Assembly: GCA_024529925.1 (NCBI GenBank)
Contig: JAFEUB010000450.1
Coordinates: 1 to 64,000 of the forward strand
DNA from: Ophthalmolycus amberensis
Taxonomy: Eukaryota; Chordata; Actinopteri; Perciformes; Zoarcidae
Length of the DNA stretch: 64,000 nucleotides
Direction: 5' to 3'
Below are positions 11,201-24,059 of this stretch, one piece after another (positions within the stretch are counted from its first letter, which is position 1; each line of letters opens with the position of its first letter). A program made the position numbers and the translations under genes. The notes below the pieces were generated by a model. The model was given only the letters and a program-made list of their open reading frames with translations. It made no database searches and was not told the DNA's origin.

Positions 11201-14200
11201 CCCGGGGAGGTTGTAGCTGTGTGTTCCACTATTTCTTTCCATTTAGTTTCCACTTCACAGCCTACAGCACACATTAGCCAAACAAACCCCTGGGAAATGG
11301 TGCACATAGAGCGCGCACACACACACACACACACTAAGGCTCCCCACTCAGTGGGTACACAGAACTGTGGGGTAATCTCGGCCTTACAAAACCTCACTCC
11401 TGTGTATTGACAAATGTCTGTGTCTGCATTGTTGCACCTCACACAACATACCTCTCACTGGACAACTACCACATGCAAAATGTACAATTTGCTTGTGTGA
11501 GACAAAACTTTCAGTTAAATTGCATTGTGAGAATGTTTCTGCATCTCCCCTCCAAGCAGCTATCTATGTAAACTGTGGCCATCATCATCAAGACCTCGTC
11601 ATTTCTGAGTAATGACTTAATGGTACAAATGTCCCGAACATTTTTGTTTTTAATATATTTTGGTTAATTTACCTCTGGTTGTCATCAACCACAGCTGACA
11701 AGCAGAATGTGAGAACTGTGAGAATTCTTTCGTTTCTGGTCATATAGAATCAAAAGGTTTTGACGTTGTGTTTAGAATATCAGGTTTAAGAGTCAATGTC
11801 TCTGCGGACAGAGCTCGACTCCGAACATCTTGAAAAAATGTGTGAATGAAAAGTCCCGGGCTGACATTAAAAGGCCTGCCAGTGTCAATCTTTGATCGGA
11901 GGCCAGTCTTCGGTGACCTCTTCCTCCATTTGGCCTCTGCGGTGATGGAGTGCCAGCACCGGTCTGCACAGCCAGACGCATGAATACAGCGCCTCCTCCT
12001 CCTCCTACATCTCTATACATACACAGCAGACATTTTAAAGACGAGTCGAAAAGACGTAACCAAGGAGTAGAAAATAAAAACAAAGGGACGGCTATTGGTC
12101 CAGTAACGGCTAGTGCCAGGGCACCATCTGCTCATCCGTTGGGTGGAAGTGGAGGTGGCTTCCAGGGCAGTCAAAGACGACTGCAGGAAGATTGAGGAGA
12201 GGGGTGGGGGGCCCCCTTTGAACGAGCAGGGGGAATTAAGTTTTTGGACAGAAAAGGGTCCCGGCAGAGGGCTACCAGCCGAGCCAAGCGGTAGCAGGAA
12301 GCGGGCGCCTTGTGTGTCACCAGATTTACGGTGACGGGTCTATCCACCCGGCCATCTGGGGCCAGCGTAAATAAATTTAACCAGAGTGCAAAGAAATGGC
12401 AGGGACGTCAATAGAGAAGGAAAAGAAAAGAAAAAAGTTGCACTATTTTGAGGGAACTACAACAGGAGAGGGCGATTTTGGCTCTCCGAACAGAGGAAGA
12501 GATGAGTGAAATGAACATGAAATGAAAGAGGAATAAAAAGTCTTGTGAAACGACGGAGGAGGAAGAAGAGGGAACTTTATGAAAACCAAAGTGACAGATG
12601 GGAGAGCAACGTTTGAGATTCTGTACTTCTGTAACACACACACACTTTCTTTCATTCTTTGTCGATGTCTCTGAGCCACGACTGACATCACTGTCTGCCG
12701 CCGCCGAGGACAACGGCCCCTGCCTTGAGAAGTGGCCGATCACGAGAGCGGAGCTGCTGTTGGAAGTGTGCGTGAGCCGTTGTTTCAGCTGGAGTTGTGC
12801 AATCTTCCCGTGTTGACCATCCTAGATAAGACTTGCCGGTTACACTCTCACCCCTGCACTACTTTTTTTCTTCTTCGAAGAAAACTGACAAATAAGTGAC
12901 CAATGAATGTTATGAGAGCAATTTGAAATCAAAATTTTGGCCGAGAGAGAAAAAACCAAAAAGTCCAGCGTTGTTTGTGAAGTGCACTTGTGCCTTCATC
13001 TCTGTGTCAACCTTTAAATGGCTTTTTAATTCTCTATTTCCTGCCAAATTAAGTGAATTGACCTTAAACAACGAGGCACTGAGTGTTGGCCAGGGAACAA
13101 AACTCTCAGATTTCACACAGCGAACCGTCAGAGTTGACTTTTACCGTCCTCAGAGACACATCGGTGTGAGGGGCAGTAAAAAGGTGCAGAACATTTCCAC
13201 AATAAAACTTCTTCTATGGGGAAACAAATCGATTGATCCTTGTGACATTTAAAACTTTTGAAACTATTAAACTGCCACATTTAAACTCACAGAACTATTT
13301 TTAATTTTTTTGCAACTCTCCAGCAGCGCTTAACCATGCAAACGACTGATTGGCAATCTGTCTGACCGACGCAGACAAACAAACAAAAGTTCTGAGAGCT
13401 AGACTGAAATCTCCATCCTTCAACCGCCTTCAAGTGCTGCGAGAGGAGAGAGCTGGCGAGACTGATAAGCCCCCCCCCCCCCTCTTAAGTTCAGACGGCG
13501 CGCGTGAATTATAAAGAGGATATGCATCTCAAAAGGACGCGGCGGGAAAAAGAAAGAAAAGTAACCGAGGGGGAAAGCTAGGCTTCAAATGAGCGAGAAT
13601 GTCAGAGGAGAGTTGGAGCTCTGAGCTTGTGTTTATCTCCGTCTCAAGTCGGACTGAAGAACTTGGGACTGAAGGGAGAGAAAGGGGGGGGGGGGGGGGG
13701 GCAGAAGTGACCTGACTGCCAATGACCCCAAACCTCTATTTAAAGCTTCACCGACGGCACGTTTACCTCCCGGCCTCATCTCTGGAAGTCAAGACTGACT
13801 AAAGGGGTGCTGATTTGGGGGCGGTGTTTAGTTGAGGATGGGTGCTGAGCACCTCGGCCAACAGCAGGCGATGACAGCTCTGCCTGCTGCGCTCAAACGG
13901 CAACACAACGATCACTCAGAGGGGGGAAATGCAGGCATGCGTTGCTATCGTTTACCAAAAAAAAGGGAAAAAAGAGAAGGCAAACATACGAAACAGGAAA
14001 ATAAAGGCATGTTGGAGCGAGGGACCATAAAGTACAGTGAAACAAAACCACCTGGCCCCTTGTGCTTAAATTGGGGAAAAGAGGAGGCAGAGGGGTGAAT
14101 CAACTGGTGGTCAGGCAGCTGCATCCCACCAGTGACCTCCATCCACGTGTGGCGTTTTTCATTCATTTATTTATTTATTTTAAATCTGTGTTACTGCGTT

Positions 14201-14713
14201 TTACTGAACAAAAGCTGAACTTACCAGGATCCCGGCAAACTGCTTCTCTGCCATCCTTCAGGGACCTCGTCGGCAAAGATCCCCAGCCTCTCTGCTGCTG
14301 CTGCCTCTCTCTGCCTCTCGCTCTCTCTCGCTCTCTCTTTCTGGGATGGACTCGTCTGCCTCTGGCTATCGCTGTAGTTTTCTGAGGTGGCGTTCGCTCG
14401 AGTGTCTCGGTCTCCCCCCTCGTTGCCTCTTCTGCGTTGCTTGCGAGTGTCTCGCTGGAGTGGCGTCGCCGCTTTGTGTCAATTCTGCCTTAATCCAGAA
14501 ACTTTTCTATGCTGTGAAAGGAACATGTGACAGACGGAGAGGGGTAGAGGGGGCGTGGATAGGGGTGGAGGCAAGGCAACACTTTTTAGTTACTTGTCCC
14601 TCTTGTTCAAACAACAAAGCAAAAAAACCACACAAAATCAACAGTTTGCACTTCGATGGACTAAGCGGTTACTGAGAGGTGGAAGTTAAACCTCTGAGGA
14701 ATCCGTTAGCGTG

Positions 14714-14749
<36 letters not shown>

Positions 14750-14930
14750 TAGAAAACATGTAACAGATTTGCATTTTGTAGCAAAGCAGCTGCCATAACA
14801 AAGTGTCCTTTTGTGTAAAGAGATTAACTGTTAGGGTAACGTTCAGACTGCCCACCGACTGCCGCTGACAGCCAAACTGGAAAAGAACACTCGAAAATCA
14901 GCCTGGATCCAGAGGAAAGTGGAAAAATGT
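8220..14930. other. Non-coding interval with simple repeats
   Basis: No gene is supported. Simple repeats include C runs near 8988 and 13470, G runs near 9170 and 13685-13702, (GT)n near 9455 and 11161-11187, (CA)n near 11318, and (GA)n near 14716-14746. The phrase tagcgccccctagtgg near 10332 and a related gcgccaccatgtgg near 10721 may mark an old interspersed repeat. Confidence 0.5.
9648..9681. repeat. Perfect 14-bp hairpin
   Basis: Arms 9648-9661 and 9668-9681 are exact reverse complements (ggggtagaagagtc) around a 6-base loop. Confidence 0.8.
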
Positions 14931-15211
14931 ACTTCTGACAGAGTGAAATGTATCCGAAATGTTGCCGAGTTACTTACTACTACATTTTGTCCCCCCCCCC
15001 TTTTTAAAGTAATAAGCTAAATATTATTTTATTTTTTACCTGTGATGAATTTGATCGTCAAAATCAACTCCTGTGATATTATTGTAATAAAGCATGCATT
15101 GCTTTTCGAAGATATTACATTTCTGCAATGCCATTTAATTAAAAATAATCAGTGGAGACCTGGAGAACTTCTCCAGGATGAGGTACTGTGTATTGCCATG
15201 ACTGATTCATC

Positions 15212-16213
15212 TAGGGCTGCAACTAACGATTATTTTAATAATCGATTAATCGGGTGATTATTGTTTCGATTAATCGGATAAAAAAAACAAAAAAGCATTC
15301 ATTTCCAACCCTTTATTCAAAAACAGAACTGATCTTCAGAAAGTGCACAAACAGGTTGCTCCTTGAACATCCCTGAGCTGTTAAAGTAATAATTAAAAAA
15401 CAAAAAAACAAATGGACGAACACAAAAAACATACACATGTGCACAAAAATATGTATATTTTTGTTTAAAGGGACCTGAGCTGTCAGAACAATAAATAATT
15501 TATCAAAAATAAAGAAAAATACAAATCAGAAAACTTAACAGGATTTGTTTGAACGTCAGAACTTGTTCTCTACACTACAATCACAAACTGAATCATCACC
15601 GTGGTGCTCCGGTGCCATATCATGTCGCTTTTGCACATCTTGCAATGAACACACCTTTTCAATTTATTAAGTGTGAAATGCTCCCACACCTTGGAAGACT
15701 TAGGTCGTACTGATTTCTCTGCCTCCGCCATGTTTCAGAACAACGTTACAGGTCCGATGGTCTTTCCTCTGTTGTAAATTGTTTGATCGCATATTTACTT
15801 TTATTGTGAAGAGCATGAAAACGGAAGTGATTTTACTGTGAAGAGACAGGAAGTAGCATGATACGTGCTTATTCATGACAACAATTATAACGATAAGTGA
15901 AAACCTAACGTATATGTCGGGTGCCAGAGCGTGTCTGTTCACTGTAACAGTTGTTAAACTGCAGTTTTCAGGAAGTAAAGTGTTCCGTTCAAAACCAGAC
16001 GTGTCTTGGTCGTCATTAGAAGCTCCACTTCACAACAACTGCTGTGCTCCGCTCTTTTTTTTCCTTTTTTTTCCTCAAACATCTCCGCGACTTATTGAGT
16101 TGCGTAATAATCGCGCGACACAACGAATCGATAATGAAATTTGATAATCGATAATGAAAACTATTTTAATCATCGATTATTATCGATTTTATCGATTCGT
16201 TGTTGCAGCCCTA
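15212..16213. mobile_element. hAT-type MITE A, unit 1 (uninterrupted)
   Basis: It starts TAGGGCTGCAACTAACGATT and ends with the inverted counterpart GTTGCAGCCCTA. It is flanked by the 8-bp duplication GATTCATC at 15204-15211 and 16214-16221. The 8-bp duplication and terminal inverted repeats are typical of the hAT superfamily. There is no transposase inside. At about 15475 it has the intact sequence ctgtcagaaca, the empty site for the Harbinger-like insertion of later units. Confidence 0.85.
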
Positions 16214-16507
16214 GATTCATCTGTAGATTATTCTCTAAATTAATCGATTCGTTTTTGTTTTTTTATGTACGTCACAATTTTCCAACAACCCAATAGTCCA
16301 AAACCCACACACAAAAAATTATGATAAATCAAATATCAAAATAGCTGCTGATTCATTTTCTGCTGATAGACTAACTGTAAACTACTTGAGTAATGAAAAA
16401 AGTAAAAATTCTCTTGATTTCAGCTTCTTAAAACGGTAAACAGAAGAATTCTGTCGACAAAACAAGACATTTGAGGACGCCGTCCCGGGCATTCACGACT
16501 AAAACAT

Positions 16508-16997
16508 TAGGGGTGTAACGATACGCGTATTCGTATTGAACCGTTCGGTACGAGGCTCACGGTTCGGTACGCATGATGAACCGAATACGTTTGAATTTTA
16601 AAAAAACTAAAATTTAAATTTTATTTTTTTAAAACCTTTATTTAACCAGGTAGTCCCATTGAGATTAAAAATCTCTTTTGCAAGATGTAAGTAACAATAC
16701 AATATGTAAGCAAGATGTAAGTAACAATACTACATAACATTAAGGAGCAGTTTTTGTTTTTTATGCTTATGTGTTGCTAAGAAGACACCCCAGAAGATGG
16801 GTCACTCAGGTATAGTTCCATCATTGTTCAAAGTCAAAGAATAACTTTATGATGTTAGTTTTAATGAATAAATATATTTTAAAATCAAGTACATTTCTCT
16901 GGCATTTAGTTTTCTACTGTACCGAAACGTACCGAACCGTGGCTCCACTGTATCGTACCGAACCCAACCGTGAGTTTTGTGAACCGTTACACCCCAA
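16508..16997. mobile_element. hAT-type MITE B, unit 1
   Basis: Ends are TAGGGGTGTAACGATACG and the imperfect inverse CGTTACACCCCAA, flanked by the 8-bp duplication TAAAACAT (16500-16507, 16998-17005). The interior has cggttcggtacg inverted motifs near both ends and a widespread fish repeat motif (tttatttaaccaggtagtcc). It is non-coding. Confidence 0.8.
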
Positions 16998-18280
16998 TAA
17001 AACATGCAACGTGCCTCCCTTCATCCGACTCTCTCACTGACTCAAGTGAATACAAAAAAAAAGCCCAGACAGTACTAAAAGCTTCCCAGCACAAGGAGAA
17101 GAAAAAAGTGTTACGAATGTACAAACACACACACACGTACAGGAGCCCACGGGGACTCAAACATGCCCCGAGATCACACACAGCACGTTACACACTGATG
17201 AAAAGATGACAAGAAACAAATCTAGGTTAAAATACTGAACCTTACCCTCCACGTTATGATGGTCGACGAGAAAACGCACGAAAAAGGAAGAAATAAAAAC
17301 TCCCCAACTTCTACATCAGAGAAAAAAGGGAAACCGGTTGAGCGATCAGAATCTTCACTGGCATGAAGATTGAAATGTGTCATCTAGTCACATCATGTTG
17401 GTTGATTCCAATCCAAACTAATGTGTATGTAAACAAGGAAGGAGTCGAGCCTATTGGGCCATCCCAGGAGGAGGGGCAGTGAGAGGTTACAGGAAATTTC
17501 TTTGACCTGACATGTCTGTATCCAACAATTAACTTCCAAGTAGTTTGTTTGTTGAAATAATAAGATCAGTTGTTTGAATGTTTTTTGAAGATGATTACCA
17601 ACCCTACCTTTAGGGCGCTATCATTTAAAAAAAAATAGAATGGAATTACAAGTAAACACAGTAAGAGCCACTTTGGCCAGTTGCTAATCTAGCCTGGCAT
17701 TACTTGATTTACATGGAACCTCCCTTTAATCTATTGTGTGGTAAAAACACATACCAAAGCACTTCTGCTGGTGGCTGAATCCCTGTCGCACTGGAGAGCA
17801 TTTATGCTTTTGTTCTTTTGCAGTTTCTGTGTGGACTTCACAATAGTTGTGCAGAACAAAATAAGCATTAATAAGAATTAAACCTCATTAGGTTCTTATG
17901 AGGCTGCTTTTAAAAGGGTAATCATAAGGGAGGAGATTGTAATTAAGACAATTAAGACACTGTGAATAAGTACAGGTTTCTTAATCAGTGGAAACAAGTC
18001 AATGAATGAATAAAGAAATGGTTTAATGGTGGTGGACGATCAAAGCTACACATTTTAAGTCACGCTCATGATGTGACTCAAGGGATCACAGAGTCGGTTT
18101 GTCGGTTGGTCGGTCGTCCATCAATCTGGTCCAGACTGAAGAATCTCAAAAACGATTGGATGGATTATCATGGAATTAGGTACAGACATTCATGGTTCCC
18201 TGACAATGACAACTTTGGTGATCCCCTGACTTTTCATCAAGCGCCATCATCAGGTCAATAATTCAATTTGTCCAATTGTT

Positions 18281-18596
18281 TAGAGCTGCAACTAATGATC
18301 TGAAGTTGCCTATTAATATGTCAATTATTCTCTCGATTAAGTGTTTAGTTGTTTTCTGTCAATAAAATGGTGAAAAATGTTCCCTGAAGCCCGGGAAGGC
18401 GTCCTCAAATGTCTTGTTTTGTCGACAAAATTCTTGTTTACTGTTTCAAAGTAAAGAAACCAGAAAATATTCACATTTAAGAAGCTGAAATCAAGAGAAT
18501 ATTTACTTTTTTCATTTCTCAAACCGATTAATCGTGTAAAATAGTTGCTGAATAATGAAATAGTTGACAACTAACCGCTTAATCATTGCAGCTCTA
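18281..18596. mobile_element. hAT-type MITE C, unit 1
   Basis: Ends are TAGAGCTGCAACTAATGAT and ATCATTGCAGCTCTA. The flanks do not form a clean 8-bp duplication, so this is an old insertion. An inverted relative of its interior (shared gacaaaacaagacatttgag) lies at about 16380-16500. Confidence 0.7.
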
Positions 18597-18775
18597 CTTT
18601 GTTGGACTAAACACCTGCAAAACTATTGACATGTTAGCGTGCTTCATTGTAACTGCTAAACATCTGCATGTTCACACTGCCATTGTGAGCGTGGTAGTAT
18701 ACGGCTGTTAGCATGTTACGCAAAGCCGCTATAAAGATGTACAGCTTCACAGAGCAACTACGGTTAGCTCTACGG

Positions 18776-20197
18776 CAGCGGTTCCCAAACTTTTTAGGCC
18801 GCGCACCCCCTTCTACATCCCGACCGGGTTCGCGCACCCTCCCCCCCCTTAATGAAAAAAAAAAAAGCAACAGAGCATAAAAATCGGACCAATGAGAGAA
18901 CAGTTTGCTCGCGCGTGGCGTTTGTTTACAAGATTTAGTCCGCTGTTAAATGTTGCAGTGTGAACACAAACCGAACAAAGGGGCAACTGCAACATTGTAT
19001 CATATTAATCCCTGAATCGGAACAAAGCAAACGAACTACGGGTGTGAAAACACCCTGAAACACTGCAACAAAGTTTCAATAAATTTCAGTTACACGAGGC
19101 GTCACTTTTAAAGAGCAATACGGATGGCGAGGACACACGCACAGATTCAGAGGCAGATTGCATCACATTTAATTTACAATTAATGACCGACTAATGTAGC
19201 CAGGATGTCTTCGGACAAAGCATCGATGCGGCGCGACACAGTGTTGTTGGACACCGGGACCATGTCCAACTTTTTTGCTTCTTTCTCCCCAATCATACAT
19301 TCCACCATCTCTCTGGCAGCTGGCAAGCACACGTCTTCGGCGATTGTGTGCGGTAGCCCCTTTCTCGCTATTCTGTAACCAGATATGAAGCCCGTAGTGC
19401 GTCATTTATAGACCCAACACATGAATGAGACTGCAGTTGTTTTTGGCTGTTTTGTAACTCCTCCAATTTAGATATAAAATATGTAAGGGGCTTTTGACTT
19501 GCACTGGCATGCTTGGTGTTCAGGTGGCGACGTAAATAAGAGGGCTTCAGACTGTTAGCCAGAACCTCACTGCACACCACGCACTGTGCCTTTGGGGAAT
19601 CTGCGTTGCCAATCCAAGTGAAGCCCAGACACAGATCATTTTCATCATATTTCCTCTTTTTTTTCCCAGTCTGATGCTCTCTCGTTTCCTCTTTTTTCAC
19701 CTTGACTCGATGGGCCGATGTGCTCCCGATTTGTCTGTGCTATCCCTTCCTCCTTTTCGGTCTCCTCCGTCTCATCTTCCTCTGACTCTGGCTCGATTTC
19801 TTCTCCCGGTCTCTCCCCAACGCACCCCTCCGTTCCCCTCGCCTCCGATTCCTCTCTCTCTCTCGCTGTCCCTCTCCTCTTTTACGACTGATAGCTTCAG
19901 ATGTCCCACTTGACAGTTTCCCCGATTTCAGCCAGTTTAGCATATTTAAATTAATGTTGCTGAATGCATGAAGTTCGCTGTTAGCTGAGGTTAGCTGCAC
20001 AAGCTAGGCTGGCTAGTGTGTACGACTGGCGGCAGGCGCAAGACTGCCGGAAGGAGCTCAAGTGCATTTATTAAATTGTACGTTTTTAATTTTAAATCTT
20101 ACAAAGGGAATTTTTATGATTCATGTGTTTATTTTGTGAAAAATCCCACTTTTTAAATTAAAATTACATTTTTTTTTAAATATTTAATATTATTACA
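18776..20197 (-). mobile_element. hAT element D (ZBED/Charlie-like), unit 1, truncated
   Basis: It begins CAGCGGTTCCCAAACTTTTT, the style of ZBED-type hAT ends, followed by gcgcaccccc motifs. A transposase fragment reads on the minus strand. Its other end is lost at the unit 1/2 junction. Confidence 0.65.
19191..19700 (-). pseudogene. hAT transposase fragment (BED finger), unit 1
   Basis: The minus-strand frame from 19700 gives a basic start, then a BED-like zinc finger (CVVCSEV ... YLRRHLNTKH), typical of hAT transposases related to ZBED5/FAM200 proteins. About 19375 it shifts frame because four bases (ctga) present in units 3 and 4 are absent; the remainder continues in another frame to about 19191. 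The catalytic core and C-terminal dimerisation region are missing. Non-functional. Confidence 0.7.
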
Positions 20198-20272
20198 TTA
20201 GAATTCATTAGAATTCTGTCGACAAAACAAGACATTTGAGGACGCCGTCCCGGGCATTCACGACTAAAACAT

Positions 20273-20768
20273 TAGGGGTGTAACGATACGCGTATTCGTA
20301 TTGAACCGTTCGGTACGAGGCTCACGGTTCGGTACGCATGACGAACCGAATACGTTAGAATAAAAAAAAAAAAAAAATTTAAATTTTTTTATTTTCTTTT
20401 TAAAACCTTTATTTAACCAGGTAGTCCCATTGAGATTAAAAATCTCTTTTGCAAGATGTAAGTAACAATACAAGATGTAAGCAAGATGTAAGTAACAATA
20501 CTACATAACATTAAGGAGCAGTTTTTGTTTTTTATGCTTATGTGTTGCTAAGAAGACACCCCAGAAGATGGGTCACTCAGGTATAGTTCCATCATTGTTC
20601 AAAGTCAAAGAATAACTTTATGATGTTAGTTTTAATGAATAAATATATTTTAAAATCAAGTACATTTCTCTGGCATTTAGTTTTCTACTGTACCGAAACG
20701 TACCGAACCGTGGCTCCACTGTATCGTACCGAACCCAACCGTGAGTTTTGTGAACCGTTACACCCCAA
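20273..20768. mobile_element. hAT-type MITE B, unit 2
   Basis: Copy of the unit 1 element, with the same ends and the same TAAAACAT flanks. The internal A-run is longer. Confidence 0.8.
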
Positions 20769-22053
20769 TAAAACATGCAACGTGCCTCCCTTCATCCGAC
20801 TCTCTCACTGACTCAAGTGAATACAAAAAAAAGCCCAGACAGTACTAAAAGCTTCCCAGCACAAGGAGAAGAAAAAAGTGTTACGAATGTACAAACACAC
20901 ACACACGTACAGGAGCCCACGGGGACTCAAACATGCCCCGAGATCACACACAGCACGTTACACACTGATGAAAAGATGACAAGAAACAAATCTAGGTTAA
21001 AATACTGAACCTTACCCTCCACGTTATGATGGTCGACGAGAAAACGCACGAAAAAGGAAGAAATAAAAACTCCCCAACTTCTACATCAGAGAAAAAAGGG
21101 AAACCGGTTGAGCGATCAGAATCTTCACTGGCATGAAGATTGAAATGTATCATCTAGTCACATCATGTTGGTTGATTCCAATCCAAACTAATGTGTATGT
21201 AAACAAGGAAGGAGTCGAGCCTATTGGGCCATCCCAGGAGGAGGGGCAGTGAGAGGTTACAGGAAATTTCTTTGCCGGACCTGACATGTCTGTATCCAAC
21301 AATTAACTTCCAAGTAGTTTGTTTGTTGAAATAATAAGATCAGTTGTTTGAATGTTTTTTGAAGATGATTACCAACCCTACCTTTAGGGCGCTATCATTT
21401 TAAAAAAATAGAATGGAATTACAAGTAAACACAGTAAGAGCCACTTTGGCCAGTTGCTAATCTAGCCTGGCATTACTTGATTTACATGGAACCTCCCTTT
21501 AATCTATTGTGTGGTAAAAACACATACCAAAGCACTTCTGCTGGTGGCTGAATCCCTGTCGCACTGGAGAGCATTTATGCTTTTGTTCTTTTGCAGTTTC
21601 TGTGTGGACTTCACAATAGTTGTGCAGAACAAAATAAGCATTAATAAGAATTAAACCTCATTAGGTTCTTATGAGGCTGCTTTTAAAAGGGTAATCATAA
21701 GGGAGGAGATTGTAATTAAGACAATTAAGACACTGTGAATAAGTACATGTTTCTTAATCAGTGGAAACAAGTCAATGAATAAATAAAGAAATGGTTTAAT
21801 GGTGGTGGACGATCAAAGCTACACATTTTAAGTCACGCTCATGATGTGACTCAAGGGATCACAGAGTCGGTTTGTCGGTTGGTCGGTCGTCCATCAATCT
21901 GGTCCAGACTGAAGAATCTCAAAAACGATTGGATGGATTATCATGGAATTAGGTACAGACATTCATGGTTCCCTGACAATGACAACTTTGGTGATCCCCT
22001 GACTTTTCATCAAGCGCCATCATCAGGTCAATAATTCAATTTGTCCAATTGTT

Positions 22054-22369
22054 TAGAGCTGCAACTAATGATCTGAAGTTGCCTATTAATATGTCAATTA
22101 TTCTCTCGATTAAGTGTTTAGTTGTTTTCTGTCAATAAAATGGTGAAAAATGTTCCCTGAAGCCCGGGAAGGCGTCCTCAAATGTCTTGTTTTGTCGACA
22201 AAATTCTTGTTTACTGTTTCAAAGTAAAGAAACCAGAAAATATTCACATTTAAGAAGCTGAAATCAAGAGAATATTTACTTTTTTCATTTCTCAAACCGA
22301 TTAATCGTGTAAAATAGTTGCTGAATAATGAAATAGTTGACAACTAACCGCTTAATCATTGCAGCTCTA
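22054..22369. mobile_element. hAT-type MITE C, unit 2
   Basis: Near-identical copy of the 316-bp element of unit 1. Confidence 0.7.
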
Positions 22370-22548
22370 CTTTGTTGGACTAAACACCTGCAAAACTATT
22401 GACATGTTAGCGTGCTTCATTGTAACTGCTAAACATCTGCATGTTCACACTGCCATTGTGAGCGTGGTAGTATACGGCTGTTAGCATGTTACGCAAAGCC
22501 GCTATAAAGATGTACAGCTTCACAGAGCAACTACGGTTAGCTCTACGG

Positions 22549-24055
22549 CAGCGGTTCCCAAACTTTTTAGGCCGCGCACCCCCTTCTACATCCCGACCGG
22601 GTTCGCGCACCCTCCCCCCCCTTAATGAAAAAAAAAAAAGCAACAGAGCATAAAAATCGGACCAATGAGAGAACAGTTTGCTCGCGCGTGGCGTTTGTTT
22701 ACAAGATTTAGTCCGCTGTCAAATGTTGCAGTGTGAACACAAACCGAACAAAGGGGCAACTGCAACATTGTATCATATTAATCCCTGAATCGGAACAAAG
22801 CAAACGAACTACGGGTGTGAAAACGCCCTGAAACACTGCAACAAAGTTTCAATAAATTTCAGTTACACGAGGCGTCACTTTTAAAGAGCAATACGGATGG
22901 CGAGGACACACGGACAGATTCAGAGGCAGATTGCATCACATTTAATTTACAATTAATGACCGACTAATGTAGCCAGGATGTCTTCGGACAAAGCATCGAT
23001 GCGGCGCGACACAGTGTTGTTGGACACCGGGACCATGTCCAACTTTTTTGCTTCTTTCTCCCCAATCATACATTCCACCATCTCTCTGGCAGCTGGCAAG
23101 CACACGTCTTCGGCGATTGTGTGCGGTAGCCCCTTTCTCGCTATTCTGTAACCAGATATGAAGCCCGTAGTGCGTCATTTATAGACCCAACACATGAATG
23201 AGACTGCAGTTGTTTTTGGCTGTTTTGTAACTCCTCCAATTTAGATTTAAAATATGTAAGGGGCTTTTGACTTGCACTGGCATGCTTGGTGTTCAGGTGG
23301 CGACGTAAATAAGAGGGCTTCAGACTGTTAGCCAGAACCTCACTGCACACCACGCACTGTGGCTTTGGGGAATCTGCGTTGCCAATCCAAGTGAAGCCCA
23401 GACACAGATCATTTTCATCATATTTCCTCTTTTTTTTCCCAGTCTGATGCTCTCTCGTTTCCTCTTTTTTCACCTTGACTCGATGGGCCGATGTGCTCCC
23501 GATTTGTCTGTGCTATCCCTTCCTCCTTTTCGGTCTCCTCCGTCTCATCTTCCTCTGACTCTGGCTCGATTTCTTCTCCCGGTCTCTCCCCAACGCACCT
23601 CTCCGTTCCCCTCGCCTCCGATTCCTCTCTCTCTCTCGCTGTCCCTCTCCTCTTTTACGACTGATAGCTTCAGATGTCCCACTTGACAGTTTCCCCGATT
23701 TCAGCCAGTTTAGCATATTTAAATTAATGTTGCTGAATGCATGAAGTTCGCTGTTAGCTGAGGTTAGCTGCACAAGCTAGGCTGGCTAGTGTGTACGACT
23801 GGCGGCAGGCGCAAGACTGCCGGAAGGAGCTCAAGTGCATTTATTAAATTGTACGTTTTTAATTTTAAATCTTACAAAGGGAATTTTTATGATTCATGTG
23901 TTTATTTTGTGAAAAATCCCACTTTTTAAATTAAAATTACATTTTTTTTAAAATATTTAATATTATTACACCATCAGACCGCCATTACACTTTTCCTCTC
24001 GCGCACCCCCTAGAGGCAGCTCGCGCACCCCCAGGGTGGTTTTGAAAAGCTTGAG
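22549..24055 (-). mobile_element. hAT element D (ZBED/Charlie-like), unit 2
   Basis: Unlike unit 1, both ends survive: CAGCGGTTCCCAAAC at the left, and gcgcacccccagggtggttt then gaaaagcttgag at the right. The terminal inverted match is weak and I could not fix a target duplication, so the right boundary is approximate. The internal transposase is truncated. Confidence 0.6.
22964..23473 (-). pseudogene. hAT transposase fragment (BED finger), unit 2
   Basis: Same BED-finger fragment as in unit 1, with the same 4-base loss at about 23150 that breaks the frame. Sharing this lesion groups units 1 and 2 against units 3 and 4. Confidence 0.7.
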
Positions 24056-24059
24056 TACA

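Larger units (their letters stand above)
14931..20197. repeat. Tandem array unit 1 (3' part missing)
   Basis: The repeated segment begins with acttctgacagagtg. Unit 1 keeps the hAT-like element at 15212-16213 without the Harbinger insertion seen in units 3 and 4, so it represents the pre-insertion state there. It ends abruptly at about 20197 inside hAT element D, followed by about 12 bases of filler (ttagaattcatt) and then unit 2. Confidence 0.85.
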
